Program-made: the position numbers and the translations under genes
The notes under the pieces: model-generated
Told to the model about the DNA's origin: nothing
Seen by the model: the letters and a program-made list of their open reading frames with translations, nothing else
The model's database searches: none
Shown: piece after piece, positions 34,410 to 41,989 of the stretch
How positions within the stretch are numbered: position 1 is the first letter of the stretch
How the letters are laid out: every line of letters starts with the position of its first letter
DNA from: Noviluteimonas sp052115395
GTDB lineage: Bacteria > Pseudomonadota > Gammaproteobacteria > Xanthomonadales > Xanthomonadaceae
Assembly (NCBI GenBank): GCA_052115395.1
Contig: JBFRGO010000001.1
Reading direction: 5' to 3' (one strand)
Length of the DNA: 64,000 nt

Positions 34410-35531
34410 ATGAATACGCAACCCATCCGCCGCGCGGCCGTGGCCGCCGTGGTCGCCACCGCTTCGGTCGCGTCGGCCTTGTCGGCGCAGGCCGCCACGC
34501 CCACCGGCAAGATCGTGTTTTCGCGCTCGACGCAGACCCCGACGAGCACGCCCGCAAGCCGCAGCCTGTGGCTGCTGGATGTCGGCAGCGGGCAGGTGCG
34601 CGCGCTCACGACGGCGACCGACCGCGTGTACGACATGTCGGTGACGTGGTCGCCGGACGGCTCGACCCTGGTCTTCGAGCGCGGCGTGGACCTGGTGCGC
34701 GACGGCCAGCGCCATACTCTGCAAGTGGTTTCCACCACCACCAACCAGCGTCCGCACGCGTTGATCCACGGGGTAGGGCAGTTCTCCAAGCCCGCGTACG
34801 GGCCCGGCAACCGCGTCGCGTTCGTTTCGCAGAACTCGAGCGGGCAGTGCGTGTCGATCGTCGATGTCACCGGGCGCAATCGTCGCGACCTGTTCTGCGT
34901 TTCGGCACCGGCCGAATTCGCGCAGCCCAAGTGGTCGTCGGACGGCACGCGCCTGTTCGTCGGTGCAGGCGCGTATGAAGGGCGCCTGGAACCGGTGTGG
35001 CACGCGCAGGCCTATCGCATCGAAGTGGCGACCGGATCGACGAAGCTGCTCAGCGACATCGTGATGGAGCAGCCGCTGGATCTCACGATTTCCCCGGACG
35101 GCAATCGCGGCATCTATGCCGACATCGTCGCCAACGACATGACGATGGTGGACTTCCGCAACGGCGCGGCGAAGACGTTGCCGATGCGCGGCCACGCGCC
35201 CTTGTTCTCGCCCGACGGCCGCCGCATCGCCTTCACCGGCGAGATCTACGAAGTGGGCCCGCAGACGCGCTACTACGAACCGTTGTACGTGATGAATGCC
35301 GACGGCTCGGGCGTGCGCCGGATCACCGATTCGCGCGTGGCCGACCATGCGTACACCGCTGCGCAGTGGTCGCGCGACAACGTGCACGTGCTGGTCAATC
35401 GCCGGACGTATACCGACGACAGCCTGACGCAGCCGATCTTCGCCTTGCGCATGATCGATGCGAACACGCGTGCGCTGAAGGCGCTGCCTGCGGGCTACGC
35501 CGAAGCGGGGGCGTGGTACGAGGGTCCGTGA
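34410..35531 (+). CDS. Exported TolB-like beta-propeller protein
   Basis: This is a 373-residue protein with a signal peptide (residues 1-28, ending SALSAQAA). The rest is a run of WD40-like/PD40 propeller blades: VTWSPDGSTLVFER, PKWSSDGTRLFVG, LTISPDGNRGIYAD, PLFSPDGRRIAFTG and MNADGSGVRRITDS. Such propellers usually bind proteins or cell-wall ligands in the periplasm; tolB itself is much more conserved and sits with tolQRA-pal, so this is not that gene. It stands alone, 6 bases from the convergent pilus operon. Confidence 0.8.
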   Translation: MNTQPIRRAAVAAVVATASVASALSAQAATPTGKIVFSRSTQTPTSTPASRSLWLLDVGSGQVRALTTATDRVYDMSVTWSPDGSTLVFERGVDLVRDGQRHTLQVVSTTTNQRPHALIHGVGQFSKPAYGPGNRVAFVSQNSSGQCVSIVDVTGRNRRDLFCVSAPAEFAQPKWSSDGTRLFVGAGAYEGRLEPVWHAQAYRIEVATGSTKLLSDIVMEQPLDLTISPDGNRGIYADIVANDMTMVDFRNGAAKTLPMRGHAPLFSPDGRRIAFTGEIYEVGPQTRYYEPLYVMNADGSGVRRITDSRVADHAYTAAQWSRDNVHVLVNRRTYTDDSLTQPIFALRMIDANTRALKALPAGYAEAGAWYEGP

Positions 35532-35537
35532 CCCTCG

Positions 35538-36038
35538 CTAGAAGGTCATCGTGACCACGACGTCGTCGGTGTAAGACCCGACGGCGGCGTTGGGTTGCGT
35601 GGCGTTGATCCGGCCGTACACGGGGTAGGTCGCCGTGAAATACATGCCGGGTTTCCCCGTGCATTCACCGGGACCGTCGTTGCCCGTCGTGCATTGGACC
35701 GAGCCGGTGCCTGCCGCGATCCCGTCGCCCCACACCGTGCCGAGCGTTGCGGCGGTGTAGAGGTTGTAATTCAGGGATCCGCCGCCGGTCGAGGTCATGA
35801 CGCGATTGGCATACGACAGCGACTGCCCGGTGCCCAGGGTGATGGTCACCGCGACGCGCGTGCTGCGGCAGCCCACTTGTACGGTGCCCTGGCTCGTCTT
35901 GGCCGCGCCCGCGGTCGGATCGAAGGCGCCGAAGGCGATCGCCGTATCGAAGACCACGCATGTCTGCGCCCGCGCGATCGAAGGCGCGAACCACGCCAAC
36001 GCACCCAGCAGCAGGACAAGGAGGATTCGCGCCGGCAT
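35538..36038 (-). CDS. Spore-coat-U-domain pilin, last gene of the chaperone-usher operon
   Basis: This 166-residue protein has a signal peptide and one SCPU domain (IAFGAFDPTAGAAKTSQGTV, then YTDDVVVTMTF at the end). The final strand with alternating hydrophobics suits donor-strand exchange. It is a close sister of the gene just upstream (same length, about three quarters identical), so one arose by tandem duplication. Position after the usher suggests a tip or minor subunit, as CsuE in archaic pili. The two genes are separated by four bases. Confidence 0.85.
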   Translation of the reverse strand: MPARILLVLLLGALAWFAPSIARAQTCVVFDTAIAFGAFDPTAGAAKTSQGTVQVGCRSTRVAVTITLGTGQSLSYANRVMTSTGGGSLNYNLYTAATLGTVWGDGIAAGTGSVQCTTGNDGPGECTGKPGMYFTATYPVYGRINATQPNAAVGSYTDDVVVTMTF

Positions 36039-36042
36039 CGGT

Positions 36043-36543
36043 CTAGTAGATCATGGTGACGACGACATCGTCGGTGTACGACCCGACGCTGGCGTTGGGC
36101 TGCGCGGCGTCGATCTTCCCGTACACGGGATAGGTGACGTAGAAAATGAAACCCGTTTGGCCATCGCAACCGTTGGCGCTGTCGTCGCCGGTGGTGCACT
36201 GGACGGTGCCGGTGCCGCCGGTGATCCCATCGCCCCAGATCGTGCCGAGCGTGGCGGTGGTGTACAGGTTGTAGGTCATCGAACCGCCGGCCGGCGATTT
36301 CATCACGCGGCTTGCGTAGGAAAGCGATTGGCCGGTGCCCAGGCGAATGGTCACGGGCACGCGCTGGAGCAGGCAGCCCACGCGCACGGTGCCCTGGCCG
36401 GTCTTCGCGGCGCCGGCGGTCGGGTCGAACGCGCCGAAGGCGATCGACGTGTCGACGACCAGGCACGCCTGCGCGCGCGCGATCGTCGGCGCGCACCACG
36501 CCAGCGCACCGAGCAACACGACCATCACGATCCGCGCCGTCAT
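36043..36543 (-). CDS. Spore-coat-U-domain pilin, paralogue of its neighbour
   Basis: This 166-residue protein has a signal peptide (MVVLLGALAWCAPTIARA) and a SCPU domain with FGAFDPTAGAAKTGQGTVRV and a conserved cysteine pair likely to form a disulfide. The end VGSYTDDVVVTMIY is the predicted donor strand. Its ATG overlaps the usher stop as ATGA. Together with the next gene it makes a tandem pair of minor or tip subunits. Confidence 0.85.
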   Translation of the reverse strand: MTARIVMVVLLGALAWCAPTIARAQACLVVDTSIAFGAFDPTAGAAKTGQGTVRVGCLLQRVPVTIRLGTGQSLSYASRVMKSPAGGSMTYNLYTTATLGTIWGDGITGGTGTVQCTTGDDSANGCDGQTGFIFYVTYPVYGKIDAAQPNASVGSYTDDVVVTMIY

Positions 36544-38852
36544 CGGGCATCCCCGCACGCGATGGTGCCCAGTTCGACGACGCCCGGGTTCTTGGCCGCG
36601 GGCACGTCGAGCGTGCACTGGATCGTGCCCGACGCGGTGTCGATGCGAACGGGCTGCGCGCCGGCGCCCACGTTGTCGACGTAGAACATGCCGTCGGTGC
36701 CGATCACCGAGGCCACGCCGCCGACCTGCACTTCATCGCCCGGCGCGCCGCCTGCATAGGCGAAGTGGCCGGTGACCGCGTGCACGGCAGCGGCCTGCAA
36801 CACGAGCACCGTGCCGGTGTTGCGCGCCACGCTCAATTCGCGTGCGGGCGCATCCATCGACCAGGCCGCATCCACGCCGGTTTCGTCGATCGACACGCTG
36901 TTGGCGTGGAAGGGAAGCAGTTCGCGCACGAGCAGGTCGCCGTGCGCGTCGGTGCGCCCGACGTACTGGTTTTCGCGCAGGATCGGCGCGTTGGCCAGGC
37001 CGGGCACGCGCACGAGCGCGAAGCCGTTTTCCACCGGCGGAGTCAGGAACATGCGGCCACCGATGCCGACCAGCGCACCGGTCGCGAGCAGGCTGCCGCT
37101 GGTCTTGCCGTCGAAGGACTGCGCATCGACCGCGAAGCGCCCGTAGGGGTTCTGGTATTCGGCGTGGCCGAACGCGGAGTCGATGTCGCCATCGCGGTTC
37201 ACGCTCGCGTAGTAGCCGAAGCCCGTGCCGGTCGGGCGCGAGCGCTGCACGTTGAGGCCGTACCCGTGGCGCGTGGTATCGCCATCGTCGCGCTGGCGCG
37301 CGGTGACGTTGACGCTGGTGCGGTCGAAGGCGATGTTCAGGCTCAACTGCACGGAGGTGTCGCGGAACAGGTCGGACTCTCGGCGCTGCGCGGTGAGGAA
37401 CAACTGGCCGCGATCCCACAAGGTGTAGGAAAGGGTGCCGCCGACGGTGCGTTCCACCGGCAGCACGTCGCGACGCTGGCGGCCGGCGTTGAATTGCACC
37501 GACATCCGGTTGGTCGGCGAAAAGGCGAGGGAGGCGTAGTCGTCTTCGCGCAACGCGCCCAGGAGGAACGCGGTCGGATCGGCGATCGTGCGGTAATCGG
37601 CATCGGCGCGGCGCGAACCCAGGCCGAAAGACCAGCTGCGCATGCCGAGCGAATAGTTGATGGCGTGCGCGCTGCCGCGGCCCTGGCCGTCGGCATCGCT
37701 GCCGGCCCACGCGAGCGCGAACTCGCCGATCGGCGTGCGGATCGCGGCGTCGACGCCGGCGTTGCGCACGTTCTCGTCGCCTTCGGCACGGCCGCCGAGC
37801 GTGAACCAATCCGACAGACCGCGGCGATACCAACCCTGCCACGCGGCCGCGTCGTCGTAGCCACCGCCCAGGCCGCCACCGTTGCGCGGCGCGCCGATGC
37901 GCAGCTGGTATTCGTCCAGGCCCTTGGCCAACAGGCTCGGGCTGCCGCCGTAATAGGTTTGCGTCGCCAGTTCGCTGCGATTGCCGAATGGATCGCGCAC
38001 GATCACGCGCACGTCGTTGCGCCCGGGTTGCACGCCGAGCTGTTCGAGCGTGAAGGGGCCCGCATTGACGTCGTGTTTGCCGACCAGCACGCCGTTGGCG
38101 TAGACCTCGACCGTGCCCGGGCTTTCGAGCACGCCGGTGTAATACGGCTGCGGGAAGGTCACCAGGTAAGGGTCGGTATCGAACGCGCGTTCGACACCGA
38201 CGCCGCCGATCAGGCGCCCGCCGCCCAAGGCATCGCGCGGAACCGCGTATTGGTCGCCCACCGTCCAGCGGCGCAACGCGTCGGGTTGGTCGAGTTCGAA
38301 ACGCGTGAGTCCGCGGCGCCACGAGAACTGCGGATCCCACTGCGCGGTGCTGCGCAGCGCGGCATTGCCGCGGCCGACGGCGCCGTCGACGAACAGCAGG
38401 CCGTCGCCGTCGTCGTTCACCGACGCGGCGTAATTCAGATAGGCGCTCCACGGTTGCGCGCCGCCTTCGGACTGCGCGCGCGTGGCCATCGACACGCGCT
38501 GGCGCGGCAGGCGATCGGCGCGCAGCTTCAGGTCCAGGCGCAGCAGCGTGCGGTCGACCTTGAAGGTGCTGCCGTGGTTGAGTTGGTGCAGCGAGACGAA
38601 GGTGCGCTCGCCGACGGTTTCGGGCGTGACGCCCGTGGTGTCGATCGCGCCGGCTTGCAGCGCGGCGATGTCGACCAGCATGTCGTCGCCGCGCGCGATG
38701 ACCGGCGCGACGCCGACGCAGCGGCCGTTGATGCAAAGGTCGAGCAGGAGGATCTCGTCGCCCGGCAACGCGTGCACGGGACCGACGATGGCGAAGCCGA
38801 GCGCGGTCGCGAGCAGACCGCGACGCAGCGCGGAGGCCTTCAGGGCGCGCAT
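36540..38852 (-). CDS. Outer-membrane usher of an archaic (Csu-like) chaperone-usher pilus
   Basis: This 770-residue protein has a signal peptide (about residues 1-29), an N-terminal chaperone-binding domain with DEILLLDLCINGRCVG, a long beta-barrel and C-terminal beta-sandwich domains with VELGTIAC near the end. Motifs such as VEVYANGVLVGKHDVNAGPF and LGVQPGRNDVRVIVRDPFG are classic FimD/PapC usher plug-region signatures. The length and SCPU-type partners fit the CsuD branch. Its start overlaps the chaperone 3' end by 13 bases. Confidence 0.92.
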   Translation of the reverse strand: MRALKASALRRGLLATALGFAIVGPVHALPGDEILLLDLCINGRCVGVAPVIARGDDMLVDIAALQAGAIDTTGVTPETVGERTFVSLHQLNHGSTFKVDRTLLRLDLKLRADRLPRQRVSMATRAQSEGGAQPWSAYLNYAASVNDDGDGLLFVDGAVGRGNAALRSTAQWDPQFSWRRGLTRFELDQPDALRRWTVGDQYAVPRDALGGGRLIGGVGVERAFDTDPYLVTFPQPYYTGVLESPGTVEVYANGVLVGKHDVNAGPFTLEQLGVQPGRNDVRVIVRDPFGNRSELATQTYYGGSPSLLAKGLDEYQLRIGAPRNGGGLGGGYDDAAAWQGWYRRGLSDWFTLGGRAEGDENVRNAGVDAAIRTPIGEFALAWAGSDADGQGRGSAHAINYSLGMRSWSFGLGSRRADADYRTIADPTAFLLGALREDDYASLAFSPTNRMSVQFNAGRQRRDVLPVERTVGGTLSYTLWDRGQLFLTAQRRESDLFRDTSVQLSLNIAFDRTSVNVTARQRDDGDTTRHGYGLNVQRSRPTGTGFGYYASVNRDGDIDSAFGHAEYQNPYGRFAVDAQSFDGKTSGSLLATGALVGIGGRMFLTPPVENGFALVRVPGLANAPILRENQYVGRTDAHGDLLVRELLPFHANSVSIDETGVDAAWSMDAPARELSVARNTGTVLVLQAAAVHAVTGHFAYAGGAPGDEVQVGGVASVIGTDGMFYVDNVGAGAQPVRIDTASGTIQCTLDVPAAKNPGVVELGTIACGDAR

Positions 38853-39586
38853 CGCCAGCTACCGGGGGAAACCACGGCCGTGATCGGCTTGGTGTCGGGC
38901 AGCGCCAGTTCGACGCTGGCCGCATGCGCGCAGGCCGACGCCGGAAGCTCGGCCTTGAACGGCAGGCTCGCACCGGGCAGCACGTAGTTCGTGTCCATCT
39001 TGAGCGTGTGCAGCGTGCGGCCCTTCGCATCGCGCAGGGTCAGCATGCCGTCGGTGGGCGCCAGGTAGGCGGTGCCGGTGTTGCCCAGCACGAGCGAAGA
39101 TCCCTTGACCTGGATCGTCGGGTTGGCCTTCGCGCCCGGCGGTTCGACGAACACCGGCAGGCTGATCTTCGTCAGCATGCGCACCTGGCCGTTCGCGGTC
39201 TGGGCGCGCGGGCCCGGAAGTTCCTGCAGCTCCACGCGATAGGCGTGCTCGGCGGTGACGGTGGGCGAGATGCTGCCCACGCGCAGGCGGGCTTCGCCTT
39301 TCGACGGCATCTTCAGGATCAGCGGATGCACGACCAGGTCCTGCGAGGGCGACTGGTCCCACTTGCCATCCGCGCCCTGCGTCCAACGCATGACGTGCAC
39401 CTCGAAGGTGACGTCGTTGGCGTCTTCGCTGGTGAGCACGATCGTGTCCACCGGCGTGGCGGCGTCCAGGTGGAGGCGAACGTTGCTGATGCGGAATTGC
39501 GCCGCGGAGGCGACGCCACCGAAGCAGGCCAGTGGAACGAGCGCGGCCAACGCGGCCGCGCGTGCGCGCGTGCGGAGCTTGATCAT
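38840..39586 (-). CDS. Periplasmic pilus chaperone (CsuC/FimC-like)
   Basis: This 248-residue protein has a signal peptide (to about residue 30) and two immunoglobulin-like domains. The first has the pilus-chaperone conserved run FRISNVRLHLDAATPVDTI, the domain linker KISLPVFVEPPGAKANP, and the second has PGASLPFKAELPASAC. The chosen ATG gives a signal peptide; a TTG 12 bases upstream is less likely. It follows the first subunit gene after an intergenic hairpin. Confidence 0.9.
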   Translation of the reverse strand: MIKLRTRARAAALAALVPLACFGGVASAAQFRISNVRLHLDAATPVDTIVLTSEDANDVTFEVHVMRWTQGADGKWDQSPSQDLVVHPLILKMPSKGEARLRVGSISPTVTAEHAYRVELQELPGPRAQTANGQVRMLTKISLPVFVEPPGAKANPTIQVKGSSLVLGNTGTAYLAPTDGMLTLRDAKGRTLHTLKMDTNYVLPGASLPFKAELPASACAHAASVELALPDTKPITAVVSPGSWRCAP

Positions 39587-39604
39587 GCGGATGTGCAACC
39601 GAAA

Positions 39605-39624
39605 GCCCCGCCTTGCGGCGGGGC
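39605..39624 (-). terminator. Internal hairpin between first pilin gene and chaperone gene
   Basis: Perfect 8-bp stem GCCCCGCC / GGCGGGGC with a TTGC loop, followed on the minus strand by TTTC. It lies 9 bases after the pilin stop and 19 bases before the chaperone start. This suits partial termination or protection of the pilin mRNA, so that subunit outnumbers chaperone and usher. Confidence 0.6.
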
Positions 39625-39632
39625 GGGGTGGA

Positions 39633-40154
39633 TCAGAAGTTCAGCTGGATGGTCACGACGTCGGCGTAGTTCGCCGCAACCGCGACGTCCTGGCCGGCCG
39701 GGATGCGGCCATAGACCGTCTGCGCCGCCGAGGTGTTCGAGCTGGCGGAGACGTAGGCGGTCGGCGAGGACGCGTCCAGGCAGCCCCACGGCGTGGTGCG
39801 GCCGGTGTTCTGGTACAGGAAGTAGGCCAGGCGGTTGGCGCCGGAGGCCATCTGGCGCTCGGGCGTGGTGCAGCTCGAGGTGCCGGTCTTGTTGTTGCCC
39901 TCGAGCAGCCAGATCTTGGCCGAGGTGCCCTTGGTGCAGCGCACGTTGAAGGTACCGTCGACGTCCTTGGCCGTGGCGTTGTTCGCGCCGGCCGGATCGT
40001 AGTTGCCGAAGTCCATGGTGCCCGCGCCGACCACGACGCACGAAGCGTTCACGGTGGCCGAGACGTTGAGGTTGCCGGTCGACGAAGCGGCCTGGGCGGA
40101 GGCGGAAGCAAACAGCGCGCCGGTGACGGCGCAGGCAAGCAGAGCGGTACGCAT
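39633..40154 (-). CDS. Spore-coat-U-domain major pilin, first gene of the operon
   Basis: This 173-residue protein has a signal peptide (MRTALLACAVTGALFASASA) and a SCPU domain with LNVSATVNASCVVVGAGTMDFG, cysteines at both ends of the domain and a final VVTIQLNF donor-strand sequence. GGGGAC precedes the ATG. Being first in the operon, before chaperone and usher, and followed by a hairpin, it is the probable main pilus subunit. The upstream region has a CRP-type operator. Confidence 0.88.
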   Translation of the reverse strand: MRTALLACAVTGALFASASAQAASSTGNLNVSATVNASCVVVGAGTMDFGNYDPAGANNATAKDVDGTFNVRCTKGTSAKIWLLEGNNKTGTSSCTTPERQMASGANRLAYFLYQNTGRTTPWGCLDASSPTAYVSASSNTSAAQTVYGRIPAGQDVAVAANYADVVTIQLNF

Positions 40155-40210
40155 TGGAAGTCCCCAAGGTTGTGGCGTTGCGGTCACCGAGGGGGTGCCG
40201 CCGGGGTTAA

Positions 40211-40239
40211 AACCTAGTGAAGGACGAATTGGGTCGCAA
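40211..40239 (-). promoter_or_regulatory. Predicted sigma-70 promoter of the pilus operon
   Basis: On the minus strand, TTGCGA (40239-40234) and TAGGTT (40216-40211) are separated by 17 bases. Transcription would start near 40204, about 50 bases before the pilin ATG. The -10 box is poor, as expected of an activated promoter. The Clp-like site lies about 80 bases upstream of that start. Confidence 0.45.
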
Positions 40240-40275
40240 CGAAAACCACGACTGGTACTCACTTGGTGCACGAAA

Positions 40276-40293
40276 CTGTGACGTACGTCACAG
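40276..40293. promoter_or_regulatory. Perfect CRP/Clp-type operator
   Basis: The 18-base palindrome CTGTGACGTACGTCACAG contains the CRP consensus TGTGA-N6-TCACA without a mismatch. In Xanthomonadaceae the CRP homologue Clp recognises the same pattern. It sits about 122 bases ahead of the pilin start and about 80 ahead of the predicted transcription start, a class I activator position. Confidence 0.8.
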
Positions 40294-40452
40294 AAAAGTA
40301 CCCATTCTGTTCAGCAAGACACCCTATTCATGGCTGTGAAAGGGGTGTCAATGCGCGTCAGTACACATGACGCGCGGTGTCAGGGTGACAAGAAGTCACT
40401 AGGTGAAGCGCGCCATGGGTGGCGAGGTGACCGATGCTCACCTCATCAATGC

Positions 40453-41872
40453 TCATCCAGCCGGCGTCATTTGCCCCGGCCCACCCGTGCGAAGCCCGTC
40501 GTCGTTGGAAACGGTGCCCGTCGCGCTCGCATCGGCGATCGACGCGCCGACCGCGTTGGAAAGCACGACCTGGAAGGTCTCGTTCGCCTCGCGGGTGCGA
40601 TCGCCATTGAGGAGCACGTCGAAGGTGCGCACCGTCTGCCCGGGCGCGAAGGTCAGCGAACCGGTCGCGGCGACGTAATCGCTGCCGGACAGCGCCGTGC
40701 CGTTGCGCGTGGCCAGCGAGACGGTGACATTCGACGTCGCGGCCGCCGACAGGCGCACGGTGAATCGCAACACCTTCGTGCCCACATCGCCTTCGGTGAT
40801 CGCCGCATCGGCGATCGACAGTGCCGGCACGCTCGGCTTCCAACCCAGCTTGACCACTTCGAAATCGCTCGCCTTCAATCCCCCGAAGGCCGGATTGAGC
40901 GTGCCGTTGTTCCAGCGCACGTCGAAGGTGCCGGAGATGTACATGTCCGAGCCGTTGTCGGCGACGATCAGGCCGTAGGTCTGCATCGCGCGGAAGATCT
41001 TGCGTGCGATGGGGTCGGTGGTACGCAACGCGGGGTCGGCGCCGTTGACGCTGCGCTTCAGGCGCAGGCGCACCCATCGGCAAGGCGCCGCTCGTGCTGC
41101 CCGCGGTGTGCGACGCGGGAAAGACGTGGCCGTTGCTGGTACGTACGGTGACGCGGAAGGCGTGCCGGATGTCCGGCACGTTCGCATTCGCCGCTTCGTC
41201 GTAGCGCACCAGGCCGGGGAAGATCGCGAGCCCCGCGGCGTCGGCCGAGGTCCAGCCTTCCGGGCGGCGGTCGCTGCGCTTGAGGTCGAAGAATGCGCCG
41301 GAACCTGCGTACCAGCGCTGCTGCGCCGTCGAATACCAGGCGTTGTACAACTCGTACAAGGTGCGATTGGTGCAATCGACGATCAGGATGTGGCGATCGT
41401 TGTCGTTGCGCTGGTCGACGCTGCCCGGCGCGCCGCCTTCCATCCAGTGCGCCTGCGAAACGACATTCGCGGGAATCGGATAGAACGGAACGCCCTGGCC
41501 GGTCGAGAGGTTGACGCCGTCGCTTTCGTCCCAGTAATCGAAAGTCACCGCCGACTTCGCCGTCGCGCCATTCACCACGACGTACGGGAATCCGTACACC
41601 GCCTGGCTTCCCGGCGATTCCTCGCCGCCGAAATCCGGATGCAGGCTGCGCGTGGCGCCGATGAAGTTGATGAAGTTGGCGGAGTTCGCATCCACCGGCG
41701 CCTGCGAGATGTCGGTGTTCCACCAGTTGTCGGCGGAGAACACGGGCAGCGGTGCAGCGATGGGCGCGCCCTGCACGGGGGCGTTGACCGCGGGGCAGGA
41801 TTGCGCGTGCGCCAGGCCCGCCAGGCACAGTGCGAGCGGAATGAGGGACAAGGGCAGGGCGCGGGCAGCCAT
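40453..41872 (-). pseudogene. Secreted Calx-beta-domain protein, interrupted by a one-base frameshift
   Basis: Two adjacent minus-strand frames fit one protein of about 472 residues if one G is removed from the GGG run at 41073-41075. The first frame gives a signal peptide (LPLSLIPLALCLAGLAHAQ) and a domain with FSADNWWNTDISQAPVD and HVFPASHTAGSTSGALPM. The second continues RLRLKRSVNGADPALR through DNGSDMYISGTFDVRWNN, then a C-terminal Calx-beta domain (SIADAAITEGDVGT ... SDYVAATGSLTFAPGQ). The total minus one base is divisible by three. The cause may be real inactivation or a homopolymer sequencing error. Role unknown, perhaps an extracellular adhesin-like protein. Confidence 0.75.
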
Positions 41873-41989
41873 GGCGATCACTCGGGCGACGAATCGGACC
41901 GACCTTCCGCCTGCCGTCCCCACAGGTCAACGCCCGGAAACTGACTCCGCAGCCGCCGTCACAATCCGCGCAAACGCGGCGTTCAGCCT

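Larger units (their letters stand above)
40155..40452. other. 298-base intergenic regulatory region rich in dyads
   Basis: Besides the promoter and Clp-like site, the half from 40345 to 40445 holds several inverted repeats: GCGCGTCA/TGACGCGC (40353-40375), TGTCA-GGG-TGACA (40378-40390) and GAGGTGA/TCACCTC (40424-40444). The last lies just beyond the stop of the Calx-beta gene and might be its terminator, but no T-tract follows. Six or more GTCA/TGAC half-sites are packed in 60 bases. No coding frame is credible. Confidence 0.5.

Noticed and set aside
34410..35531. Possible tolB
   Set aside because: It has PD40 propeller blades but no tolQRA or pal neighbours and differs from the strongly conserved TolB.
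36312..38987. Plus-strand frame of almost 900 codons opposite the usher
   Set aside because: The usher on the minus strand has clear family motifs; the opposite frame has none.
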